64,000 bases of DNA from NCBI GenBank assembly GCA_950022295.1, contig OX465600.1:203079782-203143781 (forward strand). The letters run 5' to 3'. Under the pieces are notes generated by a model. That model did not search any database. It was not told the origin of the DNA and worked only from the letters and a program-made list of their open reading frames with translations. Of the stretch, positions 32,934 through 45,194 are shown piece by piece. This stretch comes from Bromus sterilis. Lineage: Eukaryota; Streptophyta; Magnoliopsida; Poales; Poaceae. Made by a program: the position numbers and the translations under genes. Position 1 is the first letter of the stretch, and each line of letters opens with the position of its first letter.

Positions 32934-35882
32934 CCAGGAGGTCGCCGCCGCGCCATGGTAGTGGTGCCTCCCGAAGCTCGCCTCGCCGCTCGTTTGTGCC
33001 GCCTCAAAGCCACCTCCGGAGAGGAGCCGCCGGATCCTCCTCCCCGCGCTCCATTCCGACTGCGCCCATCGCCCCGTGCCGCGCCGGACCTCACCGGAGA
33101 AGCAACGGCCGCCGCCGGCCCCGGGGACCCGATACGGTCGGGGATCGGCCGATCCAGCACCCGCCCGCGACCTGGGCCAGCGCGCTGCGCTTCCATGGGC
33201 CGCCTCCAACGCCAAGGCCCAGCCCAACGCCGATGCACCTCCTCTGCACCCCAGGCGCTCGGCGCTATCCTTCGCCCCCTCACCGACTGGGCTAGGCCCA
33301 GCAAGGTGAGCTCGGCCTTTTTTTTCTTTCTTTTTTTTCCCTTTTTTTCCTGCAGCGTTGGGCTCGGCCCATGAGATATACTGCGCACTGTGCGCAGTTT
33401 AGTTAATTTGCGCCGCCCCTCTTAGGCCCGTGTAGTGCTGTTTCGGCCCAGAACGTTTAGTATTTTTTTTGGTTTAATAATTGGCAGAATAATATTGTTT
33501 TATTGCGTTGCCCGTATCATTTAAACTGTAGCTCGTATCGCGACGTGTTTTACATGTAACTTTCTTAGTTTTTCGCGTAGAATATTAAAATATGCCCCTT
33601 TGCCATGTTTGACTTTGTTTACATGCTGTTACCTGCTAATTACATCGCATGCCACTGTAAACTGTTTATTTAATAACTTTTTAACCGTTGTTCCAAATAT
33701 AATATTTCTTATATGTAACTTGACTAGAATTTCGTGTGGATTGTGTTTATGCTGCTCTTGATTGCTAATAAAAATAATAAGATATTGTTTAGGACAGAAC
33801 ATTACCAAATTCCATTTTTGTCGTGGGGTCCGCAATAGTTTGCCATGTATAGGTTTTACCCCCACTTAAAGTGACTAGATTAGATAGTTTACTTTATGCT
33901 TCACCTCTTGCCATGATTGTGTGATATGCCATGCTTGAGTGAGATGCCATGTTAACAACCCTGCTCATGTTGTGTAGCTAAACAACTTGAACCATTCTAA
34001 ATGTGCGATATCGTCGTGTGTGACGAGTACTCCACTTAACCTGTTAGTAACCGCTCTTGAAGATAGATGCGATACCGTAGCGCGTTGTCTCGTGTTGCCT
34101 TCTTGTTGATGCTTTCTCGTGATTGCTTCGTAGTAATAGATGCTTGCTCGTCGATTGCCTTTCCAGTGTTTACCTCTTGTGTGCTTCCGCGGGAACCTCT
34201 CGGAGACGATGCGAGTTTGCGATCGACTTCACCTTCGGGTCGTCTTCTCATCAGGTAAGGGGGAGCATATATCATGCTTATAACTTTCAGCTCACTCGCG
34301 CCTAGGTGTAGGATAGAACGATTGCTTGATCCTACCAGTTCATATTCATGCCTCTCAAATAAACCCAAACAGCCATGTCCTCCACATCCCAGCAAACCTT
34401 GTTCGGCTATGTTACTATTGCTCGCTGCTAAGCCACTGCTTAGTATGCATGCTAGGATGTTATCAACTGTTATCCTGTTACTCCTTGGATTGGGCTATCA
34501 CTTGATTATATTTATTGTGGATGATGTGATTATTATAATGTTGACTATATTCGACGAAGGATGGAAGGTCTAGGCTATCCCGCCCCGATGCTTTGTTCCA
34601 TTCGAGTCACCTAGGACCCGAGTTCTGGGTATTGTATCTCTTGACGAGCGTGCCTAACCGCGTGTGGGATGCTATGGGGTCCCCTCTTCTTACCTACCTA
34701 GCTTCAAACATTTATAGTGGTGGCCCAAGCTGATTTACCATTTGAAAACCGTGTGTGTGTCTGTTGGGTCGTTCCTGGAAGATATTCTTGAAACCAACCC
34801 GGACCAGTGGGGACATGGTTTCCCTGTTATTCCACCTTTGACTGGCGAGGGCCCGGGACCTCACGTGAGGTGTCCCGGCAACCCAAACCCTGTTGAGATG
34901 GAAGAGGCCGATCTGAGGGCGCGGCCGGCTTTTGGATTGGATGTCGACTCCCCGGGGGCCACCTGGATTTGTTCGTTGTGAGCTACAGGGACCTGTCGTT
35001 TCGGATCTCTCGGAACTAAATGATAAAATGGCTTCCTGTGATCGGTAGAAACTGAGAGAGATGGGCGTGCGTGCGGAGCCTTGTAATGGGAAGTTGGTAC
35101 CCCCTGCAGGGTTAAATCTTTTTGAGAAGCTGTGTCCACGGTTATGGACGACTTGAGACCTACTCCTTGTTCATAGACAACAACAACTGAGATAATCTTA
35201 ATATACCTTGATCAACGTGTGTGTGCCTTGACTGCTTCTTCTTCGTCGAGATGCGAAGAGGAGGACAAGGATAGGATAGCTGTTATGTTTGCGTAAGTAG
35301 TTGATAGCAAGACTTGTTGGAGGCAATTCCTCATCGAATGCTTGGTTCTCATCTTACTCTAAACAGACCGTTAGCCACTCATATATTGCTAGTGCGTCTG
35401 CAACCTCACCAGTACCCCCATCTTACCCGTGAGAAGTTAGTTACAAGACTATTTGATATATTCTCACCCCTTGATTTTCTTTTCCCTTTTATGTTTTGCC
35501 TGATCGGCCGCTGCAGTTGATTACTACCTCGACTCTTCTTCTGGACGCCTTTGTGGAGACTCGACGACGACTAGTTAGGTGGATCCCGACGGAGAACCTG
35601 GACCCGTGTGGTTACGAGAATGGTGTGTTTTACCTTTGCCGCTAGGCATTTGATTGTAGTCTATACTCAGACATGTATCTTCCGCTGATATATTGTATTT
35701 AAGGCAATTGTATGCCGATTGTATGAGATGTTGTATCCTTGTAGCTGTAATGTTGTGATATCATGTTGGAAATCTGGGGCATATGACATTGTCATATGTC
35801 GCGGTGGGACCGATATGTGCTTTGTCCACGGATCTGGATGAAACATCTAGATCTGGAACAATACCACATATCGGGTCTTACA
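32934..35882 (+). mobile_element. Solo LTR C, right part
   Basis: It resumes from 8541 after the TSD of D. It contains a GC-rich block to about 33305, a consensus splice-donor-like CAAGGTGAGC (GT at 33306), a T-rich stretch to 33350, then an AT-rich tail that matches F in reverse. It ends TCGGGTCTTACA at 35882. Open frames of up to 225 codons in the GC-rich part (32711-33388, minus) are composition artefacts. Confidence 0.85.
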
Positions 35883-36397
35883 ATTTTCAAGCTTTGTGCC
35901 AAGTTTAGCCTCTGATTGCAAGAAAGTTCAAAAGTTGTGACGTGCTGTCCAGAAAACATATTCTGTCCCTTGACGGAAAAAATCGGCTAAAATCACCAGA
36001 TCATCTTTTTGATCTAAATTGTTTTGACAGTGTGGTCTATACAATTAGCTTTCGTGTATCTGTTCTGAGTTTTTCTATTTGAGTTGCAGAAGTACCCCCA
36101 AAAAATAATTTACTACCCGCTGGTCTGTTTTTCACAAATTCTGCCCTGTTTTTCCTTTTCCCAGTTTTGCAAATCATGCGCTAGTGTTTTCTTTGCAAAA
36201 AACTTTTGGGAATCTTGAGAAATAGTAGCTCTTCAAGGATATCTTTATTTCCAGTAGAGGCAATTTTTTTATTAAGGGTACTAACCACTCTAATCATCTT
36301 ATGATGAGTTATGTATGCAGGGAGTTTTCAAGTGTGCGAAGGAAGATGATGAAAGAAGATCCGGGAGTGTCAAATGCTCAAGCTTGGGGATGCCCCC
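35883..36397 (+). other. Element B internal fragment between C and G
   Basis: The TSD atttt is followed by T-rich non-coding sequence. At 36380 it has AAGCTTGGGGATGCCCCC, a polypurine-like motif that recurs at 40528 and, shortened, at 51981. Solo LTR G inserted in the C run of this motif. Confidence 0.7.
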
Positions 36398-39300
36398 TGT
36401 CAGAACCCTCTGTTAGGTAATGTGCTAGGATCAAAGTCACTTGCATTCATCTCAAAAATTTCAAAAGAAATCATTGAAATCAAATTCAAAAGAAAATGGG
36501 AGAAGGAACCCCCCCAGTTGAATTAATTCAAAAGGCCAGATAAAAATCTTCTCCAAAAATTCATGTTAGATTTTTGAAAAGTCTTATAAATGAGTGTGAT
36601 CACATATCAAGTGATGTGGGACCCACCCCATGCTCATGGATTTTTCAAATATTCAAACAGTGCCTTGGAATTAATTAAAAATCCCTATTTGAGTTAAGAT
36701 TCAAATTATTTGAATTTTAAAAATGTTGAAACTTTATAAGTGGCTGGTCTATATTATTATGAGGCCATATAAATTTTTTCAGCATTTAATTAAATGCTTA
36801 GCTATTTATTTAGCACAGCAAAAAAAGAGACAGAAAAGAAAACAGATAAGAAAAAGGAAAAGGACTCACCTGGAAGCAGCCCGACTTACCCCCCCAGCCT
36901 CCAACCGGCCCAGCCCAGCCCACCTAGCTCTTGTCGTCTACCTCCACGACGACAAGCAGCTCGGTGGCCGGCATGCAGAGGCCGCCGACGACGGGCAGGC
37001 CACGCAGCTGCCTCCCTGCCTCCTCCAGCATGTCTAGGACAGAGCCGTGGTCGCCCTCGTCACTCTCCACCCCTTTCCCCTCGCTCTCGCGCACTCTGCC
37101 GCTTTTCCCCTTCTTCCCCGAGAGCATCCGCCATTCGCCGCCGTGAGGAACCGCAACCAACGCTGGAGAGAAGCCTGGAGACCATGTCCATCGTGCGCGC
37201 CATCGTCGACTTCCTCGATCTGGAGAAGTTGGAGGACTAATCGAGCTCGAGGCCAACGCGAGCTTCACCGAGACCTCGCCGGAGCCGCCGCGCGATTTCT
37301 TTGATTCCGGCAACCACAGGGCGTCCTCGACCGCGCCACCGCCTCTGTTGAACTCACGGTGAGCTCACGGTTCATCCGAGCCACTCCTTTGTCTCCCTCC
37401 TCCTCCCTAGCTAGATCCTCCATGAGCGCAGAAGAGCAGCACCGCCGTGCTCGTCGACGGCGAGTTTCCGTTAAGCTTTTGTTCCCGCGGCTATGTCCTT
37501 CGCAATCGCCGTGCTCCTCTGGTTTGATCCAGCCTAAGCCCGCCCCAAATGGCGCTCCGTAGCGAGTTCGACCTCCAGCCAGTAGCACCGCCGCTGCAAA
37601 GCTCGACGCCGGCGTGCGTACAGAGCACCCCTGCCTCTCCGACCGGTCCCAGTCGACGCGCGTTGACGAGGGCTTCAATCTGGTGGAAGCTGCGCTCGAT
37701 TTGGCTCACGGGAACGCCGTTGCAGAGGACGCCGCCACACGGGATGGTCGCCGGCCACTTGCCGCCGGTGAAGTCCACGTGGCCGGCGTGTTTAAACGTT
37801 AACCACCCACCTAATGACCCCCAGAGCCGAAGACAAGTGGGCCCAAGGCCTTAATCCCCCCCGGTTAGTTTAAACTAACAGGGTTAATTAACCCAGTGGC
37901 TGACAAGCCTGGACCACACGTCAGAACCCCCCCTGACGTCACCCTTGCGCAAGCATGACGCAGTAAACCTTTTTCCAGAAATTAAAATGAATTAAAGAAT
38001 TCCAGAAAATCCAGAAAATAGCCCAAACTTTGGAAATTCATAGAAAATTCATATTAACTCCAAATTGGACAAATAATATATGAAAAATGATCAGGAGAAA
38101 ATAAGCTATCCAAATATCCAACTTTCAACTTTGTTTGAGTTGAATTTAAAATGTGATCAGTAGCATTTGCTATTTGATTTAAATGGAATTAAATCAAATT
38201 CAATTCAAAAGTTTTTGCAACTTGAACCATGGCAACATGCTACATTTCACTTACACATCAGAGGCATATCATACACATTTCCAAATGATTCAAATTGATC
38301 AAACAATGTCACATGTAACTTGGCTAAGTTTGAATTCAAATTGGAGTTTGAATTTGCAATTCAATTTGCAATATACTCCATTTAAATGGAATTGCCTCAC
38401 ACATCAAAGCATATACATCAAGTTCCAACCTTCCATCATGTGATTGTGCATTGTATTTACTTTGCTACCTTGTTTGTTGTTTGTCGAGTAGAGGTGGAAC
38501 CGGAGCAGGAGGCTTCCCCCTTCATTGAAGACCCCGAACCCGAACCTCGTCAGCAAGGCAAGCAAACCCCCATTGATCATGTCGATAAAATCCCACTTCC
38601 CTCTCATGTCTCGCTTATGCATTGTTTAGGATGATTACCATGATGTGTTTCTACCGCATAGATGAACCAATTCCTTTGCATGACCTATCATTTTGTCACA
38701 GTAGTAAGCAAACCACAATCCTAGCAAATGTAGGAGTTGATTGATATCATGTGGCCCCTGCAATTGTTACTGCTTATTGCATGCTTAGAGTGATACCATG
38801 ATGATACTGTTATCTGAGTCGGGATGGTAGTGATCATGATGATGATGGTAGAAAAGTGTTGGTGAATCTACCCTAATACAAGGTGAACGATGAGAGGCTG
38901 TGTACGAGTACACGGTAGGTTGTCTCGTTGAACACCGCCCTAAGTCCGAGTTCTTCTGTGGTGATCCAAGATGAAGAGTACAACCACACATTGGGCTCAC
39001 TGACCCCTCTCAGCTTACTAACTCATCCCTTTCGATGTCCAGATGTCGCAATAGTTCGGAGTTCTGGTAGGCTTGTGGCCTGGATGCTAAGTGAGAGAAC
39101 GGCTCATCTGAGACCGGCTTATGCACCACGCACACATCACTTGGGTCCACTTCGGTAAACCGGCCGGGTTCACGATAGTGGTAGCCAACCCAAGTAGGCG
39201 GCTTTCTCGGACTAGATCGGCTATGAGGCAACAGTTGTGGTGAGCATCCTCGCTGGCACCCCTTGAATGGTGTCGAGATCAAAGGCGGTAAATGATGATC

Positions 39301-40483
39301 ATGTGTGTGTAGCGGTACACCCCTGCAGGGTTAACGAAACTATTCGAATAGCCGCGTCCGCGGTTATGGACAGCTTGGAAAGCTTAGCTTGATTATTAGA
39401 CAACTTGAAGTGGATACTTCTAAAACACACCAAGATAAGTGTGAGTGCTATGGCGTGCTTTCTCGTGGGGAAGTCGAGGAAGGCACCATAGTGGTGTAAT
39501 TGGTTGGAGAAAGTAGTGGACTCGTGTACGTTTCTTACTTCAAGTCTGGTACTCGTAGTTCAGGACTAGCCAAGTCAAAGCTGGCATTTCTGCAAGTGAA
39601 ACCCCACCTCCCTTTACCTTGATACATGTGCATGAGTAGTATAGCTCCTATGTAAGTCTTGCTGAGTACGACTTTGTACTCACGTTTGCTTAATCTATGT
39701 TTTAGATGAAACCACTGACCCCGAAGGTGGCTTCTTCATCGAGCTGGACGACTGAAGATCAAGCTAGTCTAGTCCCAGTCAGACGACTGGTTCCCTCGTG
39801 TAGGGCTTGTGTTTAAATAAGGCTTCTTAAGCCATTTGTTAAACTTGTCTATCCTCAGACATAATTTGCTTCCGCTTGTGTTGTAATGTTGGATCACATG
39901 TTTGTGATCTCTGTGTGCACTCTATAAGAGTTATCAATAAAAATGTATACTTTGTAGAGAATTGCAATGATACCTGCTGTTCATACAAGGCATGTGTGCT
40001 GCGTGTATGTTTATAACATGCATGTCTTTGTATGGGTTTTCGAGACCTTAGTTGTTATCTGGCTGGCGGTCTTTCATACACCAAGTGGCCCTTAGATGTG
40101 CGCAGCTTGGGGCATCGCGATGCGATTGTTCGAGACTCTGTCTCGGGCACACTTTGTGGTATGATCGAGCCCGCCCTAGACCCCAACTAAGTGATCGGGC
40201 TGGAGTAAGTTTATGTAAGAGTTATGAGATAGTCGGTAGTATGGTTGAGGCGACTTGTCTTTGAATATGGGAGCTCATCACCCATATCATTAGACTTGTG
40301 TGCGGACGATGAGGACCCATCTCAGTTGATCATCCGGCCTGGATGGGATACCCCTCACGTACGATGCTTTCCGAGAACGTTCTGTGCTTGGCCTTGTCTG
40401 CTTAGACAAGTGGGTACGGTTCTCGGCTCTCCATATGACTATGTCTTAGCTGGACTTGCATACGCTAACCCCGGGTCCCGACA
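36398..40483 (+). mobile_element. Element G: complete solo LTR (4086 bp) of the E family
   Basis: It starts TGTCAGAACCCTCTG and ends GGGTCCCGACA, with TSD ccccc on both sides (36393-36397, 40484-40488). It is the reference for the undivided LTR. The AT-rich ends match E closely, but the GC-rich block (about 36870-37800) is largely different from that in E. The region with open frames at 36723-37854 is not supported as coding. Confidence 0.92.
37864..37879 (+). repeat. Perfect 16 bp palindrome in solo LTR G
   Basis: GTTAGTTTAAACTAAC, followed at 37881-37894 by a second perfect palindrome, GGGTTAATTAACCC. They sit where E has its 25 bp palindrome. Confidence 0.8.
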
Positions 40484-40842
40484 CCCCCATGCACCCCCAA
40501 GAAATATCCAAGGAGACTCAAGCATCTAAGCTTGGGGATGCCCCCGTGCATCCCCTTCTCCATCAACAATTATCAGTTCGTCCTTTGTTCCACAATATTT
40601 TTATCACTTCATGCGTTATGTGCTATGCTTGGAGCGTCTTGCTCTTTAATTTTTTGTTTTCTTTAGCTTTGTTTGCCGTTCATAAGAAGTTAGAACCGAA
40701 CTTTCTTTGTGTGGGAGAGAAACACGCTCCACTTTAACCTAGAACACATCATATGATTTTCATGCTTATCTTTCTTTGCCGTGTGTGTTCCTTATCTTTT
40801 CGTAGCTGCTGTCATGCTTAGCTCTTACTTTTCATTCTTATA
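40484..40842 (+). other. Element B internal fragment between G and H
   Basis: Non-coding. It has the second copy of the motif AAGCTTGGGGATGCCCCC at 40528. The last five bases, ttata, are the left flank of H (right flank ttatc). Confidence 0.65.
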
Positions 40843-42509
40843 TGTAAGTGCATCTAGTGCCCCCTTTGAGGTTTTGGAGTATTTGATGACAAAACGGTTG
40901 AGGGACTGATGTGTTTGTGAGTATACACAGGAAAACAGTCCCTGAGGATGAGGTTAACCACCGTTGTCGACCCCCCAAAATGTTGAGGAACATTGAAGAA
41001 ACGGGGGTGTTTCCTGAAGAATGAAGTTGCGCGAAATCCTGAAGAAACAGGATCCTGAAGCATTCTGATGAAGCTGAAGCAGTGCAAGATCCCGAGGAAG
41101 TTCGCGCTAAAGTTGACCCCCCAAAATGTTAAGGAACATTGGAGAAATCGGTGCATTTCATGAAGAATGAAGTTGCGCGAAATCCTGAGGAATCAGGATC
41201 CTGAAGCGTTCGGTTGAAGCTGAAGCTGAAGATGATCCTGAGGATGTTCGCGCTGAAGACAAAGTTGAAGCGTAGTCTTCGCTAAGACTTTTTATACTTC
41301 TTGAGTCGTAGGAAAACACCGCACTGTTGGAGGGGTGGAGGAAAATGAGTTCTTTATTTATGAGGAAGTGCTCAATTAGAATTCCTGAAGAAAACCCTGA
41401 GAGAAATCTCCTGCAGTAGAAGTTCAGTTCCTCGGGTGTCTGAGACGTTGTTCTTTAGGACACTGAGGAATCTGTCTTCGGTTGAGGAGTCTGGAGACTG
41501 CGAGTGCAGTTCTCCTGAAGAGAGAGTAATCTCCTGCAGTAGAAGTTCAGTCCTCGTGTGTCTGAGACGTTGTTCTTCAGGACATTGAGGTAACTAACTT
41601 CGGTTGAGGAGTCTGGAGAGAGAATAGTTTGAACGTGCCATTTGTTGCGTGGTGAGAGTCTAGAACTTGTCTAGCAACGGTCATATCCGAGGGCATGAGG
41701 GTAATTGCATGCATGGGCATTTATGTCCTTTCACCTCGGGTTGCTCCGCGGCTATAAATAGCCACCCCAGCCCCATTTGTGGGTTGGCTGCTCCGAGAGA
41801 AAAACTGACACTTGTCATTTGAGAGCAACCCACCTCTGAGGAAACTGAAGAACCTATGTGAGGAAAACCACCAACCTGAGTAGTTGAGCATTTCTGAGGA
41901 AGTCGGTTCTAGTGATCCGAAGCTTTTTACTCTTGAAGACTGTGATCTTCCAGCCGGTGTAGAAGTCTTCAGTCTGAGGAAGTCAAGATGCAATTGTGAC
42001 TTCCCGGAGTGACTGAGTCTGTGAAGGTTTCGGGAGTCTACCTTGAAGACTCACCTGAGTTATTGGACGGAGTCTGAGGACTCTAGTTCAAGGAGAACAA
42101 GGTGAAGACTATGTCTTCTGAGTTGAATCTCAGCCTCTCCAACCAGACGTAGAGTTGTCACAGCAACTTGAACTGGTCTACCAAACCAATGTCTTCAACC
42201 TCTGGTGCTATCTCTTCAACCTCTTAAGCTTCAGTATTTGATATGTTGACTTCTTGTGCTTCAGCTCTCCCTCTGCTCTTTGTCTTCATACTATGAATCT
42301 GAAGTACTTCTGCTTATCTGAATTGATTTATTTCTGTTGCATTATGATGAGCTGCCCTAATGATTACATTCTATGAAGTTTTATTTCTTCATGATTTTGG
42401 TTACTTCTTCAGCCTCATGATTGCTTCAGTCCTGAAGAAAACCAAAATCTGGTAGTAGAATTGAAAATCTCCCATTCACCCCCCCTCCGGTCGATATTTT
42501 GCACTTTCA
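40843..42509 (+). repeat. 5' LTR of element H
   Basis: 1667 bp. TATA box TATAAATA at 41753-41760 (3' LTR equivalent at 49641). It carries internal near-repeats: two blocks beginning CCCCCCAAAATGTT, each followed by GAGGAACATTG or a near copy (around 40970 and 41117), and two CTCCTGCAGTAGAAGTTCAG blocks (41408, 41531). Confidence 0.88.
41753..41760 (+). promoter_or_regulatory. TATA box of the H 5' LTR
   Basis: TATAAATA in the context GCGGCTATAAATAGCCAC, with partly symmetrical flanks (GGCTATAAATAGCC). Confidence 0.7.
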
Positions 42510-42511
42510 AT

Positions 42512-42523
42512 TGGTATCAGAGC
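42512..42523 (+). other. Primer-binding site of element H
   Basis: TGGTATCAGAGC starts two bases after the 5' LTR. It pairs with initiator methionine tRNA. Confidence 0.88.
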
Positions 42524-42575
42524 AAGATACTCCCTTGTTTTGTGTGATTCGGTTTAACCACCTGGAGTTTTAGTT

Positions 42576-44972
42576 ATGTCGACCTCAGGTACAATGAGCG
42601 TTGCCTCAAACTGCCCCATCTTCGAGGGGACAGACTATCCATACTGGAAGAACAAGATGAGGATGCATCTTGAAGCCATTGACAAGGATCTGTGGGATAT
42701 TGTTGATCAAGGCATTCCTGAAGCAAATCTGATGACTGCTCCTGAAGTTGTCAAGAGGAATTGGCAGCTTGATGCAAAAACTCGAAGCATTATTGGCGGC
42801 CACCTCAATAAGGCTCAGTTCAACCGTATCAGTGGTCTGGATACTGCAAAGAAGATATGGACAAGATTGTCAAAAGTCAATGAAGGAGTCTCTGCTCAAC
42901 GAGACTCATGAGTTGATACACTCCGCAGTCTCTTCAACAGGTTCAAGAGGCTGGACAACGAGCATGTGCAACAAACCTTTGATAGACTCACTGACATATC
43001 CAATGAACTTCAAGCACTGGGTGCTGCTGATATCACAGATCATGAGGTTGTGAAGAAACTACTGAGGTCACTGGATGACTCATTTGAGTTCCTATCACCG
43101 ATGATTTAAGAAAGGCCTGATTTCAAGACTCTAGATCCTGCTGACATTCTCGAGCGCCTCAATGCTCATGAACTGAAGCTCTCTGAAAAACGACACTTGT
43201 ACATCTCCACGCCTAAAGTCTGCGCGCTAAAAGCTACAGCTCGAAGAGTATCCTCTGATGAGGAATCTAAGGCTGATACTGATGATCCTGAAACCCTCAG
43301 CCGGGAACTTGCTGTCCTCACGAGTAAGTTCCAAAGATTCACGAAGATGAATCGCTTCGGAAATTCCTCAAGATCTTCCTCAAGAAAAAGCAAAGATGAT
43401 GACTCTGTCGAAGCAAGAAAGAGAGTCTGCCACAAGTGCAAGAAACCTGGGCATTACATCGCTGAGTGTCCTCTATGGGAAAAACAAGCTAAACTGAAGA
43501 AGAAGAAGAAAGGGAAAGATGACAGTTCTGATGATAAGACAAAGAAGAAATCCTCAAGATCCTCAAAGTCTACTGGATACAGGAATAGCAATTCCCGTAA
43601 GGCCTGATCATATCTCGGCAAAGAATTGGACTCTGAAGAATCTGGTTCCAACCCTGATGCTGAGGAAGAAGAATCTGAGGGCGTGGCCGGTCTGGCTCTT
43701 GCCACGTCACTTGTATCCAAGTCAATCTTCAGCACTGAGGAATCTGGTCCATCACACTCTGATGCTGAAGTTGAAGACACAACCCCTGCCTTCTGCTTCA
43801 TGGCCAAGTCCTCCAAGGTATCTTCTTACTCATCATCAGATGATCTCTCTGATGAAGAACCTGATGAAAACTATGATAAACTTGCTAAACTTGCATCTAA
43901 GCAACAACGTGCACTTGAAAAGATCCAGATCTCACTAAACAAGAGTGATGATATGTTGGTTGAGGAAATGATGAAGACTCAAAAGTTGACTGATGAATCA
44001 AAAATTCTTCAGTCAAAGTTTGATGACTTGTTCAATCGTCATGAGGCACTCCTTACCGATCATGAAAAGTTGGCTCATGAGTTCCTCATGAGGAAACAAG
44101 AACTTGAATGCGTAAGGATGTCTCATGTCGATCTGAGGAAAGAAAATGATTCACTCCTCTCCCAACAGATCATCATGCCACAAGAAGGATTTAATCCTCC
44201 CTGTTTAAAATGCATTGAACATGACCGTATTATCTCTGTGCCTAGTTCCTCAATGTCTTCAGACTCTTTTATGTCTATTGCTTCTGTGGTATCTAACCCA
44301 TCATCTGAGGATACCATAGACATTGCTGAAGAAAATGCTAGGTTGAAGAGTCTACTAGAAACCGGCATGTTCATGAGTCTGAAAGGACATCAGATTCTTT
44401 GTGACATCCTCAAGAAACAGATCCTCAACAGGAACCCGAGGAAAGAATGTGTAGCATTCACTCGGAAACTCAACCCTGATGGGTCTTATTAGAAACCTGA
44501 ACAATATCCTGAGACCACTTGGGTTCGGGCAAAGATGCCTCCTCCTGATCCCTATACTTTATCTGGTTATGATGCTGTTTCTTCAGATGTGATGATTGAG
44601 TCTTTTGACTCAAACTATAAACTGTTTAAGGATGTTAATGGTGAGGTATTCGCTAGATACATCGGAACTAACTGTAGGAACGGTCCTCCAGTCAAGCAGA
44701 TCTGGGTTCAGAGGGACCTCATCAATAACCTTCCTGTGAATGCAGATGCAAATGAGCTAAGGGTATCATCTGAGGACGATACCTCAAATGGAAATGATTA
44801 TAATCATGTATCAGCTAACCATTTTGTTCACAGGGAAGCCCCTCATAAGAATGCTTATTCATTTGTTTATCCTGATACCACCATCTCACGTCCCATTAGG
44901 TCTCATCGCCCTCATCAGTCCTCATGTTCCTCAAGACCACCCATTAAGATGTGGGTGGTAAAGAAGAACTAA
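42576..44972 (+). pseudogene. gag: Sirevirus-type Gag of element H with four in-frame stops
   Basis: The start ATG is at 42576. The N-terminal part has the Copia Gag pattern (FEGTDYPYWKNKM, then LWDIVDQG). A CCHC zinc knuckle CHKCKKPGHYIAEC lies at about 43428-43469. A long C-terminal part (43626-44492) is acidic with Leu/Lys/Glu heptads that predict coiled coil, typical of Sireviruses, and the end has PVKQIWV. One frame holds throughout, broken only by TGA 42909, TAA 43107, TGA 43605 and TAG 44490. All four could have come from C-to-T change at CGA, CAA or CAG codons, which fits decay of methylated DNA. No protease motif follows. Confidence 0.82.
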
Positions 44973-45194
44973 TCATCTGTGCAGGGACATGTCCTGTGGC
45001 GATCATAAACTTTGCAGATCATATGCCCACGACAACATCAATTGAGTCAGTTGAAGGATATTTATACTGTTTGGTTTCATTGAATCAATCCTGAGGAACA
45101 TCCTGAGGAATTAATTCTGACGAACCATAAATTCCTCAAACTGAGACTGGCTCATAACATGCGGTATGAGATACTAATACCTTTGCAGGGAAAG

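Larger units (their letters stand above)
7646..35882 (+). mobile_element. Element C: solo LTR (TGTAACAGCCC family, about 3.8 kb), split by element D
   Basis: The left end TGTAACAGCCC and right end TCGGGTCTTACA are bounded by perfect atttt TSDs. Own sequence is 7646-8541 and 32934-35882. The same LTR occurs in reverse at 16855-20525 (F) and in part at 56918-59689 (K). No internal domain belongs to this family anywhere in the window, so C is a solo LTR left by LTR-LTR recombination. Superfamily is not provable from an LTR alone; Gypsy is likely from its length. Confidence 0.85.
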
